Origin: UBA5195 sp034432755
Lineage (GTDB): Bacteria > Chloroflexota > Anaerolineae > Anaerolineales > Villigracilaceae
DNA length: 64,000 nt
Direction: 5' to 3'
Assembly: GCA_034432755.1 (NCBI GenBank)
Contig: DAOUBQ010000015.1
Coordinates: 27,385-91,384 of the forward strand
The translations under genes were made by a program, and so were the position numbers. The notes under the pieces are model-generated. The model saw only the letters and a list, made by a program, of their open reading frames with translations. It searched no databases and had not been told where the DNA came from. Shown here piece after piece: positions 33,875 to 43,247 of the stretch; position 1 is the first letter of the stretch, and each line of letters opens with the position of its first letter.

Positions 33875-34912
33875 TCACTCCTTCGTCCGCAAACTGGGCC
33901 TCACCGCATAGCGCTTGCGAATTTCGGGCAAGAAATAATCATCAAAAAAGCGGTCTATGTCGTAATCGGGTTGCCAGCCCCAGTCTTTGCGCGCCGCCGA
34001 ATCATCCATATCTTCGGGCCACGAATCCACAATTCCCTGGCGGCGCGGGTTCGGCTCGAACACAATCCGCGTGCCGGGGAAGGCGTTATCGGCCCGCTTG
34101 CGGAACTCGCCCGCCGTCAGACTGAAGGCCGTGATGTTATAGACCTGACGGGTCAGGTACTCGCGCGACACTTCCGTCAACATCAAGAGCGCCTTAATCG
34201 CATCTGGCATCGCCATGAACGAAATTTTGGTATCCTCGCGCACGAAACAAGAATAAGATAGCCCCTGCGCCGCCGCATGCAGCATCTCCGGGCCGTAATC
34301 GCTTGTCCCGCCGCTTGGCAGGGTGAAAGCACTAATCAGGCCGGGGAAACGGATGGCGCGAAAATCGAGCATCACCGGCGGGTTGGGGTCCAGGTGACGC
34401 TGGCCGTAATAATTGCCGTAATACTCGCCTAGTTTTTCGCAATACAACTTGTTCGCGCCGTACATCGTGTGCGGATTGTTATGCTCGTCCTCCGTCACCC
34501 GCCCGGCCTTGCGCTTGGCCTCCACATTGTCGAAGCCATAGGCCGCAATCGAACTGGGGAACAGGAACTTGACGGCCTTGCCGCGCTTTTCTGATTTATA
34601 CGCCGCCAGCATCAGCAGTTGCATCGTCCCTTCCACATTGATTCGGTGGGCTTCCTCGGTGGCCACCTCAGCCTTTGAGGAAAGCGACGCCGCCAAGTGA
34701 AAGATAATATCGAAATTGTAGTCATAAAATTGCTTCACGCGGTACACCAGGTCGCCTTGCAGGTGTTCTGCCGAAAAACCCTTCAACGACTCAGGGAGCG
34801 GCGCCAAATCCGTCGTAACAATGCGGTAGCCTCCCTTCTTGGCCAAACTTTGAACCAGTGCCTGACCAATCTCACCACACGCTCCGGTGACGAGGACGGC
34901 TTTATCGGGCAT
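33875..34912 (-). CDS. NAD-dependent epimerase/dehydratase-fold protein, L-threonine 3-dehydrogenase-like
   Basis: Extended SDR of 345 aa starting at the ATG at 34912, preceded by AAGGAG (a longer frame exists without support). The nucleotide motif is VTGACGEIGQAL (about residues 8-19). The catalytic YxxxK is in TMYGANKLYCEKLG and the Ser in FPSSIAAYG. The C-terminal pattern RRQGIVDSWPEDMDDSAARKDWGWQPDYDIDRF matches GalE-type L-threonine dehydrogenases that make 2-amino-3-ketobutyrate. UDP-sugar epimerase function is a weaker alternative. No 2-amino-3-ketobutyrate CoA ligase is adjacent. Confidence 0.8.
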   Translation of the reverse strand: MPDKAVLVTGACGEIGQALVQSLAKKGGYRIVTTDLAPLPESLKGFSAEHLQGDLVYRVKQFYDYNFDIIFHLAASLSSKAEVATEEAHRINVEGTMQLLMLAAYKSEKRGKAVKFLFPSSIAAYGFDNVEAKRKAGRVTEDEHNNPHTMYGANKLYCEKLGEYYGNYYGQRHLDPNPPVMLDFRAIRFPGLISAFTLPSGGTSDYGPEMLHAAAQGLSYSCFVREDTKISFMAMPDAIKALLMLTEVSREYLTRQVYNITAFSLTAGEFRKRADNAFPGTRIVFEPNPRRQGIVDSWPEDMDDSAARKDWGWQPDYDIDRFFDDYFLPEIRKRYAVRPSLRTKE

Positions 34913-34998
34913 AATTTTCTCCTTTTGAAGGTATAGGTAATCCAATTGTACAATACCTGCCCGCCCCGCGTATCTGCGAATCGCCACCAAAAAATACG

Positions 34999-35982
34999 AT
35001 GAAACTCACCAACCGCGTTTTCGGGTACAATCCTGACGTGAAACCCTGCCCGCGATTCTCATCCACCGATTGCACAAAGCACACAGAACTTTTCTATATC
35101 AACTTGCGAACGCTGTGGATTTTTCTCTGGAAAAGACAGACCAACCGATTCTGGTCGCTGCTCCTCGGCCTGCTCCTGCTCTCGAACGCGGCCTGCGCCC
35201 CAAGCGTAGACGCCTCCCCGCTGGAAACGGCCACCATATCCCCCACCAGCCCCCCCACTGAAACGATTGTCTGGTTCCCAGCCACCGCCACGCACACCCC
35301 CTTTCCCACCTTCCAGCCCAGCGCCACGGTAGAGCCATTCCCCGGCATGGGAACATCGCTCTACACCGACGACTTCTCCGACCCGCTCGACTGGACCAAC
35401 GCCCGCACCGACAGCCAGGGCAGCAACAACGTCCTGCTCATCGGAAACCGTCTGACCCTCTCAGCCAACTCCGCCCCCGCCACGCTCACCACACTGCGCT
35501 CTGGCCTGGTCCTCACGGATTTCTACGCCGAAACGCGCGTCAACCTCCATCGCTGCGCTGGGCGCGATACCTACGGCATGTACTTTCGCGCCGCCACCGA
35601 AGCCTATGCTTACCGCTTCACCCTCACCTGTGATGGACAAATGCGTGTCGAGCGCGTGCGCGGCGGCGAGGCCTACCCACTCTCAAACTGGGATACCAGC
35701 GGTGACCTGCCGTCCGGCGCGCCCTCGCAAGCCAAACTCGGCATCTGGGTGGCCGGGACCGAAATGCGCTTCTTCCTCAATGACCGCTACCAGTTCACCA
35801 TCTTCGACCAGGTCTTTCGCAGCGGCAGCGTGGGCTACTTTGCCAGCGTTCGCAGCGAGGTTGGCCTGAACGTCTCCTTCTCCGACCTGCGCGTCAACGC
35901 CGTCTCCTACGTTTCCCCTACCCCTACCGTTACCCCCAGCAACCCACCCCTGCCCAGCCGAACGCCGAGGGCCGCGCCGTAG
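34999..35982 (+). CDS. Lipoprotein-like secreted protein with C-terminal concanavalin-type domain
   Basis: Up to 327 aa; function unknown. A hydrophobic stretch LLLGLLLLSNAACAPS ending in a lipobox-like NAAC lies near residue 60. That is too deep for a normal signal peptide, so the true start is probably an internal non-ATG codon around 35100-35130. A Thr/Pro-rich linker follows (about 65-110). The C-terminal domain (about 120-310: LYTDDFSDPLDW, YAETRVNLHRCAGRDTYGMYFRA, LGIWVAGTEMRFFLNDRYQF) resembles beta-jelly-roll/LamG-like or DUF1080 domains that bind polysaccharide. The tail is again Pro/Ser/Thr-rich. Confidence 0.65.
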   Translation: MKLTNRVFGYNPDVKPCPRFSSTDCTKHTELFYINLRTLWIFLWKRQTNRFWSLLLGLLLLSNAACAPSVDASPLETATISPTSPPTETIVWFPATATHTPFPTFQPSATVEPFPGMGTSLYTDDFSDPLDWTNARTDSQGSNNVLLIGNRLTLSANSAPATLTTLRSGLVLTDFYAETRVNLHRCAGRDTYGMYFRAATEAYAYRFTLTCDGQMRVERVRGGEAYPLSNWDTSGDLPSGAPSQAKLGIWVAGTEMRFFLNDRYQFTIFDQVFRSGSVGYFASVRSEVGLNVSFSDLRVNAVSYVSPTPTVTPSNPPLPSRTPRAAP

Positions 35983-36017
35983 CGAATTGCAAATAAGGAA
36001 TTACAATTACACCACCT

Positions 36018-36042
36018 GAACCCTGAACCCTGAACCCTGGAA
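36018..36042. repeat. Tandem heptamer GAACCCT
   Basis: Three to four head-to-tail copies of CTGAACC/GAACCCT immediately before the methyltransferase gene. Confidence 0.6.
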
Positions 36043-36051
36043 ACCCAACCC

Positions 36052-36864
36052 TTGAAAAACAAACTCAACGACCTCGACCCCAAAACCTGGCTCAAATTCC
36101 AAAAATCGTGGTTCATCCACAACCCGCCGCCGCGCAAGCGCGACGTGCTGACGCACCCCGCCAAATTTCCCGAAACGCTGGCGCAGGAATTCATCGCGTT
36201 TTTTACCAAAAAAGGCCAGACGGTGTTAGACCCAATGTGCGGAACCGGCTCGACGCTGGTGGCCGCGCTGCGGGCCGGGCGTCATTCTTACGGTATCGAG
36301 CTGAATTCCCGCTACGCCGAAATTGCGCGAGAAATGATCAGCCAGGAGCAGGCCCGTTGGACGGCGGGAACAGATTCAGACCGGTGCGTGGCCGAAGTCA
36401 TCACCGGCGACGCAGCCAAAGCTGTCGAATACGGCATTCCCAAAGTCGAGTACGTTCTCACCTCCCCCCCTTACTGGGATATGCTGCACGCAAAAGGCGC
36501 CGAAAACCAGAAAAAACGGCGCCAAACCGATGGGTTGGACGTGGTGTATTCCGACCATCCGCGCGATTTGGGCAATATCCACGATTACGAAACCTTCTTG
36601 GGGCAGCTGGTGGATATTTACAGCCGCCTCAAGCCGCTCTTGCAGCACAAGGCATACCTGACTATTATTGTCAAAAATGTAAAAAAGGGCGGTAAAATCT
36701 ACCCTTTGGCCTGGGATATTGCCCGCGAACTGGGCAGGGTTTACGCCCTAAAAGATGAAAAAATCTGGATGCAAGACAACCAACGCCTGGCGCCCTTCGG
36801 CCTGGGCAGCGCATGGGTGAGCAATACGTTTCATCATTACTGTTTGCAGTTTCGGAACGAGTAA
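36052..36864 (+). CDS. Site-specific DNA methyltransferase (N4-cytosine/N6-adenine type)
   Basis: 270 aa. Motif X-like HPAKFP (about residues 35-40), motif I DPMCGTGS (60-67) that binds SAM, the acidic residue in GIELNSRYAE (81-90) and the catalytic motif IV TSPPYW (137-142) occur in that order. SPPY favours N4-cytosine modification. About 50 residues between motif IV and the next conserved helix could contain target recognition. The TTG at 36052 is read as the start since no ATG lies near. The next gene, 30 bp on, encodes a putative PD-(D/E)XK nuclease, suggesting a type II restriction-modification pair. Confidence 0.85.
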   Translation: MKNKLNDLDPKTWLKFQKSWFIHNPPPRKRDVLTHPAKFPETLAQEFIAFFTKKGQTVLDPMCGTGSTLVAALRAGRHSYGIELNSRYAEIAREMISQEQARWTAGTDSDRCVAEVITGDAAKAVEYGIPKVEYVLTSPPYWDMLHAKGAENQKKRRQTDGLDVVYSDHPRDLGNIHDYETFLGQLVDIYSRLKPLLQHKAYLTIIVKNVKKGGKIYPLAWDIARELGRVYALKDEKIWMQDNQRLAPFGLGSAWVSNTFHHYCLQFRNE

Positions 36865-36894
36865 CTATACTGGATACCGAATCGCGGACGCGCC

Positions 36895-37902
36895 ATGATT
36901 TCCTTCCCCGACTTTATCAAATTACCCTATACCCCCAGTCTGACTGAAGGCGGCATCCGCTACGCCACGCGCTCCCTGCCTTACACCTACAACCGGATGG
37001 GCGGCTCGCTCTACTCGCGCCTGCGCCGCATCGTGGGCGGGGTGGCGGTGGAACTGGCCTTTCGCCGCTATTTGGGCGAGCAAGGGGTCCCCTTCGATGT
37101 GAAAGGCGCAACGCCCTTCACCGAACCCGACCGTTACGATGTTGCACTCGGAAACCATCGCTGCGACCTGAAAACCTTTATCATTTCCAAGCGCAGCCAA
37201 ATTACCTCCATGCGCCGCAACCCCGGCCTGGCGTTGCGCGCCCCGGCGCTTATTCCACAAGACCAGTTTGAAGCCGCCAACCACACCGACCAGGATTTGT
37301 ACCTGTTCGCCTTCCTGCTCGGCCTGACCACCAACTCGCCCAGCGACATTCAAAAAGCAGTCGAGGCGGGTCAGCAGATTTACCTCATCCACCCTTTGCG
37401 CGCCGATTGGGCCAGTCCCCAGGTTTGGGCGCCGCTCGGCAAACTGGCGCTCAAGAGCGAGTGCGCGGCGCGGCTGTGCGTCGAAATCGGCGGGCAGGAT
37501 GCCGAACGCAACTTCATTACCGAAACGTTGACTCTTGAGCCGCTCAAGCGCACCTTCGCCGAAAAAGACTACCACAGCCTGGCTTACATCCACACCGATT
37601 CGATTCCCCAAGCGAGGGTAGGAATTCACAGCCCGAAAAAAAGCGAACTCTACCTCATCCAGCCGCACGAATGGGGCAATATCTGGATTTACGGCCTGGA
37701 CATCTGGTTGACGGGTTACATGGCGCGCGAGGAATTCCGCCGCAAAGCCAGCACGATCTACGCTGGCAGCCGCGTCTTCCAGTATAGCAAGACCCAAACC
37801 AAGAATTACTCCGTCCCCATTGCCGATTTGCGCCCGCTGCCCGAACTCTTCGAGCGAGTGCGCGCCTGGGAAGCCAAAAAGAAAACCTGGCCGGTCAGCT
37901 AA
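36895..37902 (+). CDS. Putative PD-(D/E)XK restriction endonuclease partner
   Basis: 335 aa, no family recognised by name. Residues 78-93 give PDRYDV...CDLK, i.e. PD, then D82, then D91-L-K93, the layout of a PD-(D/E)XK active site. A preceding helix VGGVAVELAFRRYLGEQG supplies E53, the usual helical acid. The C-terminal part (about 230-335) looks like an alpha-beta region with YLIQPHEWGNIWIYGLDIWLTGYM. Position 30 bp behind a DNA methyltransferase on the same strand makes a cognate restriction enzyme the simplest reading. That is inference; nuclease activity and recognition site are unknown. Confidence 0.6.
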   Translation: MISFPDFIKLPYTPSLTEGGIRYATRSLPYTYNRMGGSLYSRLRRIVGGVAVELAFRRYLGEQGVPFDVKGATPFTEPDRYDVALGNHRCDLKTFIISKRSQITSMRRNPGLALRAPALIPQDQFEAANHTDQDLYLFAFLLGLTTNSPSDIQKAVEAGQQIYLIHPLRADWASPQVWAPLGKLALKSECAARLCVEIGGQDAERNFITETLTLEPLKRTFAEKDYHSLAYIHTDSIPQARVGIHSPKKSELYLIQPHEWGNIWIYGLDIWLTGYMAREEFRRKASTIYAGSRVFQYSKTQTKNYSVPIADLRPLPELFERVRAWEAKKKTWPVS

Positions 37903-37960
37903 CGCCCTGAAAGTTCCCCTCGTGCGTATAATTTGCCCATCCTTCACCAAGAGAACTTGC

Positions 37961-39997
37961 ATGACCCTTCGCTCTCGCCTTTCTTTGTTCTTCCTGCATC
38001 CTTCCTCTTTCCTCTTTCTTCTTTCCCTCCTCGCCTACGCCCCCTTCTTCTGGGAGCGCGGTTTTTACTGGGACGAAGCCCCCTGGACCTGGATTTACTA
38101 CCGCCTCGGCCCCGCCGCCCTCACCCAAACCTTCTCCACCAGCCGGCCGTTTTGGGGCATGATTTACCAGGTCATGCTGCCGCTGGTCGGCCCGCACCCC
38201 TGGGCCTGGCAAGTGCTGATGCTCATCCTGCGCTGGCTGACCGCCGTTTTGGTCTGCAAACTCTTCAGCCGTCTCTTTCCGCAATCGCGCCTGCCGCTTT
38301 GGGCTGCTGCGCTCTTCCTGGTGTATCCCGGTCTCGGCCAGAACTTTATCGCATTGATGTACACCCATTTCTACATTGTCTTCAACGCCTTCTTGCTCTC
38401 GCTCTACTTCAGCGTCCTCGCTATCCAAAAAGGGGATGGACGCTGGCACATCCCCGCCCTGGCCCTTTCCCTCATCAACTTGCTGACGATGGAATACTTC
38501 TACTTCCTCGAATTTTTTCGCATCGTCATTTTCTGGTTCCTGCTCAACTCCCCCTTCCCAGCCCGTTTTCGCAACACCTTCCGTATTTCCCTGCCTTACC
38601 TGGCTACCTTTCTCCTTGTCACCTTCTGGCGTGCCTTTTTCTTCACCAATCAGAATGCCAGTTACTCTTACCAGACTCTTGCCGACCTGCGCGTCAATTT
38701 CTTGTGGGGAATAGGGAAACTGCTCTGGAACATGCTCCAGGCTTTTTGGACGACCGTGCCCCTCGCCTGGCTCTTCCCTTTTGAGCCGGTGGATGCTTCC
38801 AACCTCGGCCTGTTGACCGTTATCGCGGCGTTTACCCTCGCCCTGGCAGCCACCCTCCTGGCCGGCCTCTCCCTCCACCCCTCACGCTCGTCACACATCA
38901 TCCATCAACAATTCCCCAGCGCTCATCACCAAATCCTGCTTCTCGGCGTCCTCGCCTGGCTGCTTGGTGGTGGCGCCTTCTGGCTGGTCGGCGAGCGCAC
39001 TCTACCACAACTCCATTTCTCCGCGGATAGGTTTACGCTTTCCTTCATGCTCGGTTCCAGCCTCATTCTGACCGCCCTGTTGGGGTTTTTATCTCGTTTC
39101 CCGCGCCTTCAACTGACCCTGCTGGCCCTGTTCATCGGGTTCTCGGTTGGCAAGCACTTTCAGACCAACGCCACCTATCGCCGCGATTGGGCCACCCAGC
39201 GCGTCTTCTTCTGGCAGATAACCTGGCGCGCGCCCTCGCTCCAGCCCGGCACAGCCCTCATCACTAACGACCTGCCCCTGACGGTCTTTAGCGATAATTC
39301 TCTCTCCGGCCCTCTCAACTGGATTTATAACTCCTCTGGCCTCCAAAGTCGGGAGACGCTGGACCCCGGCATGAACTACATCCTCTATTTTGCCTCCGTT
39401 CGGGCGCAACAAGGCCGCGCTCTGGCAGGAAAACTTGAACCTGGCCACGCTTTCGAGCAAAACTATCTTGCCACGACGTTTCACGGAAACACCTCCCAGG
39501 TCATTGTCGTCAATTTTTCGCCCCCCGGCTGTGCCCGCGTCCTCGACCCGGAAATTGACCCGTTGAACAAATTGATTCCCCCCGACCTGCGCGATGCTGC
39601 CTTTTTGAGCAACCCCGCCCTCATTCGCGCCCAAAATCCGGTCGTGTTGCCGGGTTTCTACCAGCCGGAGATTCCCCGCTCGTGGTGTTACTTCTTCTCC
39701 AAGGCCGAACTGTCACGCCAAGAGGGCAATTGGCAGGCCATCGTTGACCTGCACCAGCAGGCTCTGGCTCTCGGCGATCACCCCAACGACCCGCTCGAAA
39801 ACTTCGTTTTCATTGAAGCCTATGCCCACATCGGCAATTGGCAGCAAGCGCGGACGATGACCCGAGACATCTACCGTTTCTCGCGTGAAATCATGCGTCC
39901 GACTCTGTGCGCCCTCTGGGAGCGCATCCGGCGCGAAATTCCCAACAGCGCCGAGATAGTTCAGGCCGTCAGAGAAGATTTAAGTTGTGGAAAATGA
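37961..39997 (+). CDS. Polytopic membrane protein with GT-C-like N-terminus and TPR-like tail
   Basis: 678 aa from the ATG at 37961 (the frame is open upstream but overlaps the endonuclease gene). At least ten hydrophobic helices lie between residues 10 and about 420. The first loop carries the acidic motif FYWDEAPW, similar to the DE/DD loop of GT-C glycosyltransferases. A soluble region (about 430-560) and a helical tail (RQEGNWQAIVDLHQQALALG, then YAHIGNWQQARTMTRDIY) resembling TPRs follow. I infer a lipid-linked glycosyltransferase or polymer-handling membrane protein; the family is not certain. A TATAAT is visible at 37928-37933. Confidence 0.72.
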   Translation: MTLRSRLSLFFLHPSSFLFLLSLLAYAPFFWERGFYWDEAPWTWIYYRLGPAALTQTFSTSRPFWGMIYQVMLPLVGPHPWAWQVLMLILRWLTAVLVCKLFSRLFPQSRLPLWAAALFLVYPGLGQNFIALMYTHFYIVFNAFLLSLYFSVLAIQKGDGRWHIPALALSLINLLTMEYFYFLEFFRIVIFWFLLNSPFPARFRNTFRISLPYLATFLLVTFWRAFFFTNQNASYSYQTLADLRVNFLWGIGKLLWNMLQAFWTTVPLAWLFPFEPVDASNLGLLTVIAAFTLALAATLLAGLSLHPSRSSHIIHQQFPSAHHQILLLGVLAWLLGGGAFWLVGERTLPQLHFSADRFTLSFMLGSSLILTALLGFLSRFPRLQLTLLALFIGFSVGKHFQTNATYRRDWATQRVFFWQITWRAPSLQPGTALITNDLPLTVFSDNSLSGPLNWIYNSSGLQSRETLDPGMNYILYFASVRAQQGRALAGKLEPGHAFEQNYLATTFHGNTSQVIVVNFSPPGCARVLDPEIDPLNKLIPPDLRDAAFLSNPALIRAQNPVVLPGFYQPEIPRSWCYFFSKAELSRQEGNWQAIVDLHQQALALGDHPNDPLENFVFIEAYAHIGNWQQARTMTRDIYRFSREIMRPTLCALWERIRREIPNSAEIVQAVREDLSCGK

Positions 39998-40079
39998 TGG
40001 ATTTTTCTACCCTGCTTGCCTCGCTTTCGATTCTCACGTACAATCACCGCACTCACCGGCTCGATGAAAGGAATCCGAT

Positions 40080-41030
40080 ATGACAGACGTCAAAGCCTTT
40101 GGCGAGAAACTGCTGGAGAATCTCGAAAAAGTCATCGTTGGCAAGCGCAGCGCCCTCGAAATGGTCCTGATAGGCCTGCTCTGCCAGGGACATGTTCTCG
40201 TCGAAGACGTTCCCGGTGTAGGCAAGACGGTCATGGCGCGCGCCATGGCAAAATCGCTCGGCTGTGCGTTTAACCGCGTCCAGTTCACGCCTGATATGCT
40301 GCCCTCCGACTTAACCGGCGTTTCCATCTTCAACCAAGAATCGCGCATGTTCGAGTTTCGCCCTGGCCCTATTTTCGGGCAGGTGATTCTGGCCGACGAA
40401 ATCAACCGCGCCACGCCCAAAACCCAGGCTGCCCTGCTCGAAGCGATGGACGAGCGCCAGGTGACGGTGGATGGCGTGACCCATCCGCTGCCGCGCCCCT
40501 TCATGGTGCTGGCGACCCAAAACCCCATCGAATACGAGGGAACGTTTCCGTTGCCCGAAGCCCAACTCGACCGCTTCCTGTTGCGTGTTCGGCTTGGCTA
40601 CCCCAACCTGCTCGAGGAAATCTCCGTGTTAGAAAGCCAGCATCTGCGGCACCCCATTGAGAGTATCTCCCCGCTCTTTTCCGCCGAGGAAGTCTTGGAG
40701 GCTACCAACGCCGTCAAGGCGGTCTATGTTGCTCATCCCATCAAGCGCTATATCGTAGACCTGACTCATCGTACCCGCAATCATGCTGATGTATACCTGG
40801 GCGCCAGCCCGCGCGGCTCGTTAGGACTCTTCCGCGCTGGGCAGGCGCGCGCCGCCCTGAATGGACGTGACCATGTCTTGCCAGATGATATCAAAGCCCT
40901 GGCACCATCTATCCTGGCGCATCGTCTGATTGTCAATCCTGCGGCGCGCCTGCGCGAAGTCACCGCTGAACGCATCGTGCAGGAAATCATACATGGCGTG
41001 CCGGTTCCTGGCGGCAGTTTCAACGTCTGA
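40080..41030 (+). CDS. MoxR-family AAA+ ATPase
   Basis: 316 aa. Walker A is VPGVGKT (about residues 44-50), Walker B LADEINRA and sensor 1 ATQNPIEYEGTFPLPEAQLDRF, the hallmark sequence of MoxR proteins. The C-terminal lid domain has GASPRGSLGLFRAGQARAALNGRDHVLPDDI. MoxR ATPases act as chaperones for metal-dependent or envelope complexes. The downstream DUF58 gene, 6 bp on, is its usual partner. A TACAAT -10-like box precedes it by about 40 nt. Confidence 0.95.
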   Translation: MTDVKAFGEKLLENLEKVIVGKRSALEMVLIGLLCQGHVLVEDVPGVGKTVMARAMAKSLGCAFNRVQFTPDMLPSDLTGVSIFNQESRMFEFRPGPIFGQVILADEINRATPKTQAALLEAMDERQVTVDGVTHPLPRPFMVLATQNPIEYEGTFPLPEAQLDRFLLRVRLGYPNLLEEISVLESQHLRHPIESISPLFSAEEVLEATNAVKAVYVAHPIKRYIVDLTHRTRNHADVYLGASPRGSLGLFRAGQARAALNGRDHVLPDDIKALAPSILAHRLIVNPAARLREVTAERIVQEIIHGVPVPGGSFNV

Positions 41031-41036
41031 CCCGCT

Positions 41037-42362
41037 ATGCGCAAGCGTCACACCGGCTGGATGATTTTCCTTCTGCTGCTGGCGGTGGGTGGAATCGGGA
41101 TGACCGCCACTGGCTCACTGCTCTATGTCCGTCTGGTTTACATGAGCGCGCTGGTTTTATTCGCAGCCTGGGCTTGGAGCGTGATTTCATTGCGCGGCGT
41201 GCGCGTTCAGCGTCAGGCGCGCTCTCTGCGCGCCAGCGTGGGCGATATCTTCGAGGAAACAATTGAAATATCTAATTCCACCCGCTTGCCGCGCCTTTTC
41301 TTGGAAGTCGAGAACGAGTCCAACTTGCCGCAGGCCGCTGGTTCACGCCTGGTTACGATGATTGGCGGCAAGGAGAGTCGCACCTACCTGGCCCGCACCT
41401 GGCTCACCCACCGCGGCGCCTTCCCGCTGGGGCCGACCACCCTCCGCTCCGGCGACCCATTTGGCTTTTTTTCGACCCAAAAAACCTTTCCTCCGGCCCA
41501 TTCGTTGCTCGTCCTGCCCCTCATCATCCCGTTGAGCGATTTCCCCTCGCCGCCAGGGATGTTGCCAGGGGGCAAGGCCATCCGCCGCAAGGCTCACGAG
41601 GTCACGCCCCATGCCGCGGGGGTGCGCGAATACATCACCGGCGACCCACTCAAGCGGATTCACTGGCCCTCCACCGCCCGGCGCGGCAAACTGATGGTCA
41701 AAGAGTTCGAACAGGACCCGCAAGCCGAGTTGTGGATTTTCCTCGATGCCCAATTGGGCGTTCAGGCCGAACAAAAGTCCGCGGTGGAGCAAGTCTGGAA
41801 CGATTGGATGTTCACTCGCCGCCCGAAAATCAAACTGGCGGCTTCCACCATCGAATATGGCGCCTGCATCGCCGCCTCGCTGGCGCATTATTTTATTGAG
41901 CAGCGCCGCGCGGTGGGATTAGTGACCAACGGACCGGTCTACACCGTCATCCCTGCCGAACGCAGCGAACGTCAGGAAAGCAAAGTGCTGGAAACCCTGG
42001 CCTTTGTGAGCGGGGAGGGCGAACTGTCGCTTGCCAGCCTGGTTGATTTGCAATCTCCGCAGATGCCGCTTGGCTCTAGCGCGGTGCTGATTACCCCTTC
42101 TAGCCGCGATGATGTCCTCCTGGCTGTCGAGTTGCTCCAGCGCCGCAACCTGCGTCCGCTGGTGTTGCTGCTCATGGCCGAAAGTTTCGGCGGACGGCCC
42201 GGCTCAGAAACTCTCGCGCAAAAACTCAATGGGCGCGGCGTGGCCGTTTGTAAAATTTATCAAGACGCCGACCTGACGGAGACCTTGCAGGCGTTTACAA
42301 ATTCACACAAAGGATTGGAGAACCGCAATTGGCAGTCAATTTCGTCATCCCCCTCGACTTAA
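41037..42362 (+). CDS. DUF58 domain membrane protein
   Basis: 441 aa, operon partner of MoxR. Two N-terminal membrane helices (WMIFLLLLAVGGIGMTATGSLLYV and LVYMSALVLFAAWAWSVISL) precede a beta-rich region. The DUF58 signature follows (HAAGVREYITGDPLKRIHWPSTARRGKLMVKEFE), with a vWA-like C-terminal part starting at ELWIFLDAQ. A role in assembly or activation of an envelope complex is generally assumed for MoxR-DUF58 pairs. Its end overlaps the start of the MBL-fold gene by 34 bp. Confidence 0.92.
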   Translation: MRKRHTGWMIFLLLLAVGGIGMTATGSLLYVRLVYMSALVLFAAWAWSVISLRGVRVQRQARSLRASVGDIFEETIEISNSTRLPRLFLEVENESNLPQAAGSRLVTMIGGKESRTYLARTWLTHRGAFPLGPTTLRSGDPFGFFSTQKTFPPAHSLLVLPLIIPLSDFPSPPGMLPGGKAIRRKAHEVTPHAAGVREYITGDPLKRIHWPSTARRGKLMVKEFEQDPQAELWIFLDAQLGVQAEQKSAVEQVWNDWMFTRRPKIKLAASTIEYGACIAASLAHYFIEQRRAVGLVTNGPVYTVIPAERSERQESKVLETLAFVSGEGELSLASLVDLQSPQMPLGSSAVLITPSSRDDVLLAVELLQRRNLRPLVLLLMAESFGGRPGSETLAQKLNGRGVAVCKIYQDADLTETLQAFTNSHKGLENRNWQSISSSPST

Positions 42363-43228
42363 ATTTCCAGGGACAGCCACGAGCGATTGCCTCGTACATG
42401 CTCAAGCATAGTACCGGCATTGTTTTGGTGGAATCAGGTCCTGGTTCCACCATCCCCGCATTGGAGAAAGCCCTCGCGGCGCATGGATACACCCTGCGCG
42501 ACATCACCCACCTCTTCTTGACCCACATCCACCTCGACCATGCCGGGGCGGCTGGTTTTCTCGCCTCGCTAGGCGCGCAGGTCTTTGTCCACCCGGTTGG
42601 CGCGCCGCACCTGCTCAACCCCGAAAAACTGATTGCCAGCGCCACCCGCATCTACGGCGACCTGATGCAGCCGCTATGGGGTGACTTCCTGCCCGTCCCT
42701 GCAGACAAACTGACCATCCTCGATGATAATCAGGAAGTGGTGGTGGGTCATCTGCGGCTGGTCGCGCTCAACACGCCCGGACACGCCGAACACCATTTTG
42801 CTTACCAGTTCGAGGATTTATGCTTCAGCGGCGATGTGGGCGCGGTGCGCATTCCCGGCCACCTCTACATGCGCCTGCCCATGCCCCCGCCAGAATTTCA
42901 CCTCGAAAAATGGCGCGAGAGCGTTCTGCGCTTGCAAAAGGCCGGCCTCAAGCGGATTGCCCCGACTCACTTTGGCATTTTTGAAGATGTCGAGTGGCAT
43001 CTCCAGACGATTTTGCGCAATCTCGACGAAGTGGAACGCTGGCTGCTCGAAACCATGCCTGCCGAACCGACAGCGGATGAATTACGAGCCAAATTTGTAG
43101 GCTGGATGGAAGCGCAAGGGCGCGCCGAAGGCCTGAGCGATGAAGAAATTGATACCTACCGCCTCGCCAACCCCCTCGCCATGAGCGCGGATGGGTTGCA
43201 GCGATATTGGAAAAAGTTTCGGGCGTGA
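42329..43228 (+). CDS. MBL-fold metallo-hydrolase
   Basis: 299 aa. The zinc-binding motif THIHLDH (about residues 69-75) is complete, with later ligands in NTPGHAEHHFAY, FSGDVGAV and PTHFGIFED. The C-terminal 80 residues are helical (VEWHLQTILRNLDEVERW). The start is a TTG (42329) eight bases after GGAG, inside the end of the DUF58 gene. It is a generic metallo-beta-lactamase-fold hydrolase; substrate unknown. Translational coupling to MoxR-DUF58 is likely because of the overlap. Confidence 0.9.
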   Translation: MAVNFVIPLDLNFQGQPRAIASYMLKHSTGIVLVESGPGSTIPALEKALAAHGYTLRDITHLFLTHIHLDHAGAAGFLASLGAQVFVHPVGAPHLLNPEKLIASATRIYGDLMQPLWGDFLPVPADKLTILDDNQEVVVGHLRLVALNTPGHAEHHFAYQFEDLCFSGDVGAVRIPGHLYMRLPMPPPEFHLEKWRESVLRLQKAGLKRIAPTHFGIFEDVEWHLQTILRNLDEVERWLLETMPAEPTADELRAKFVGWMEAQGRAEGLSDEEIDTYRLANPLAMSADGLQRYWKKFRA

Positions 43229-43247
43229 AATCTGCACGAAAGACTGA

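Noticed and set aside
36922..37962. Minus-strand frame of 346 codons opposite the putative endonuclease
   Set aside because: Codon pattern and lack of motifs suggest a shadow; the plus-strand frame carries the PD...DLK motif and follows the methyltransferase.
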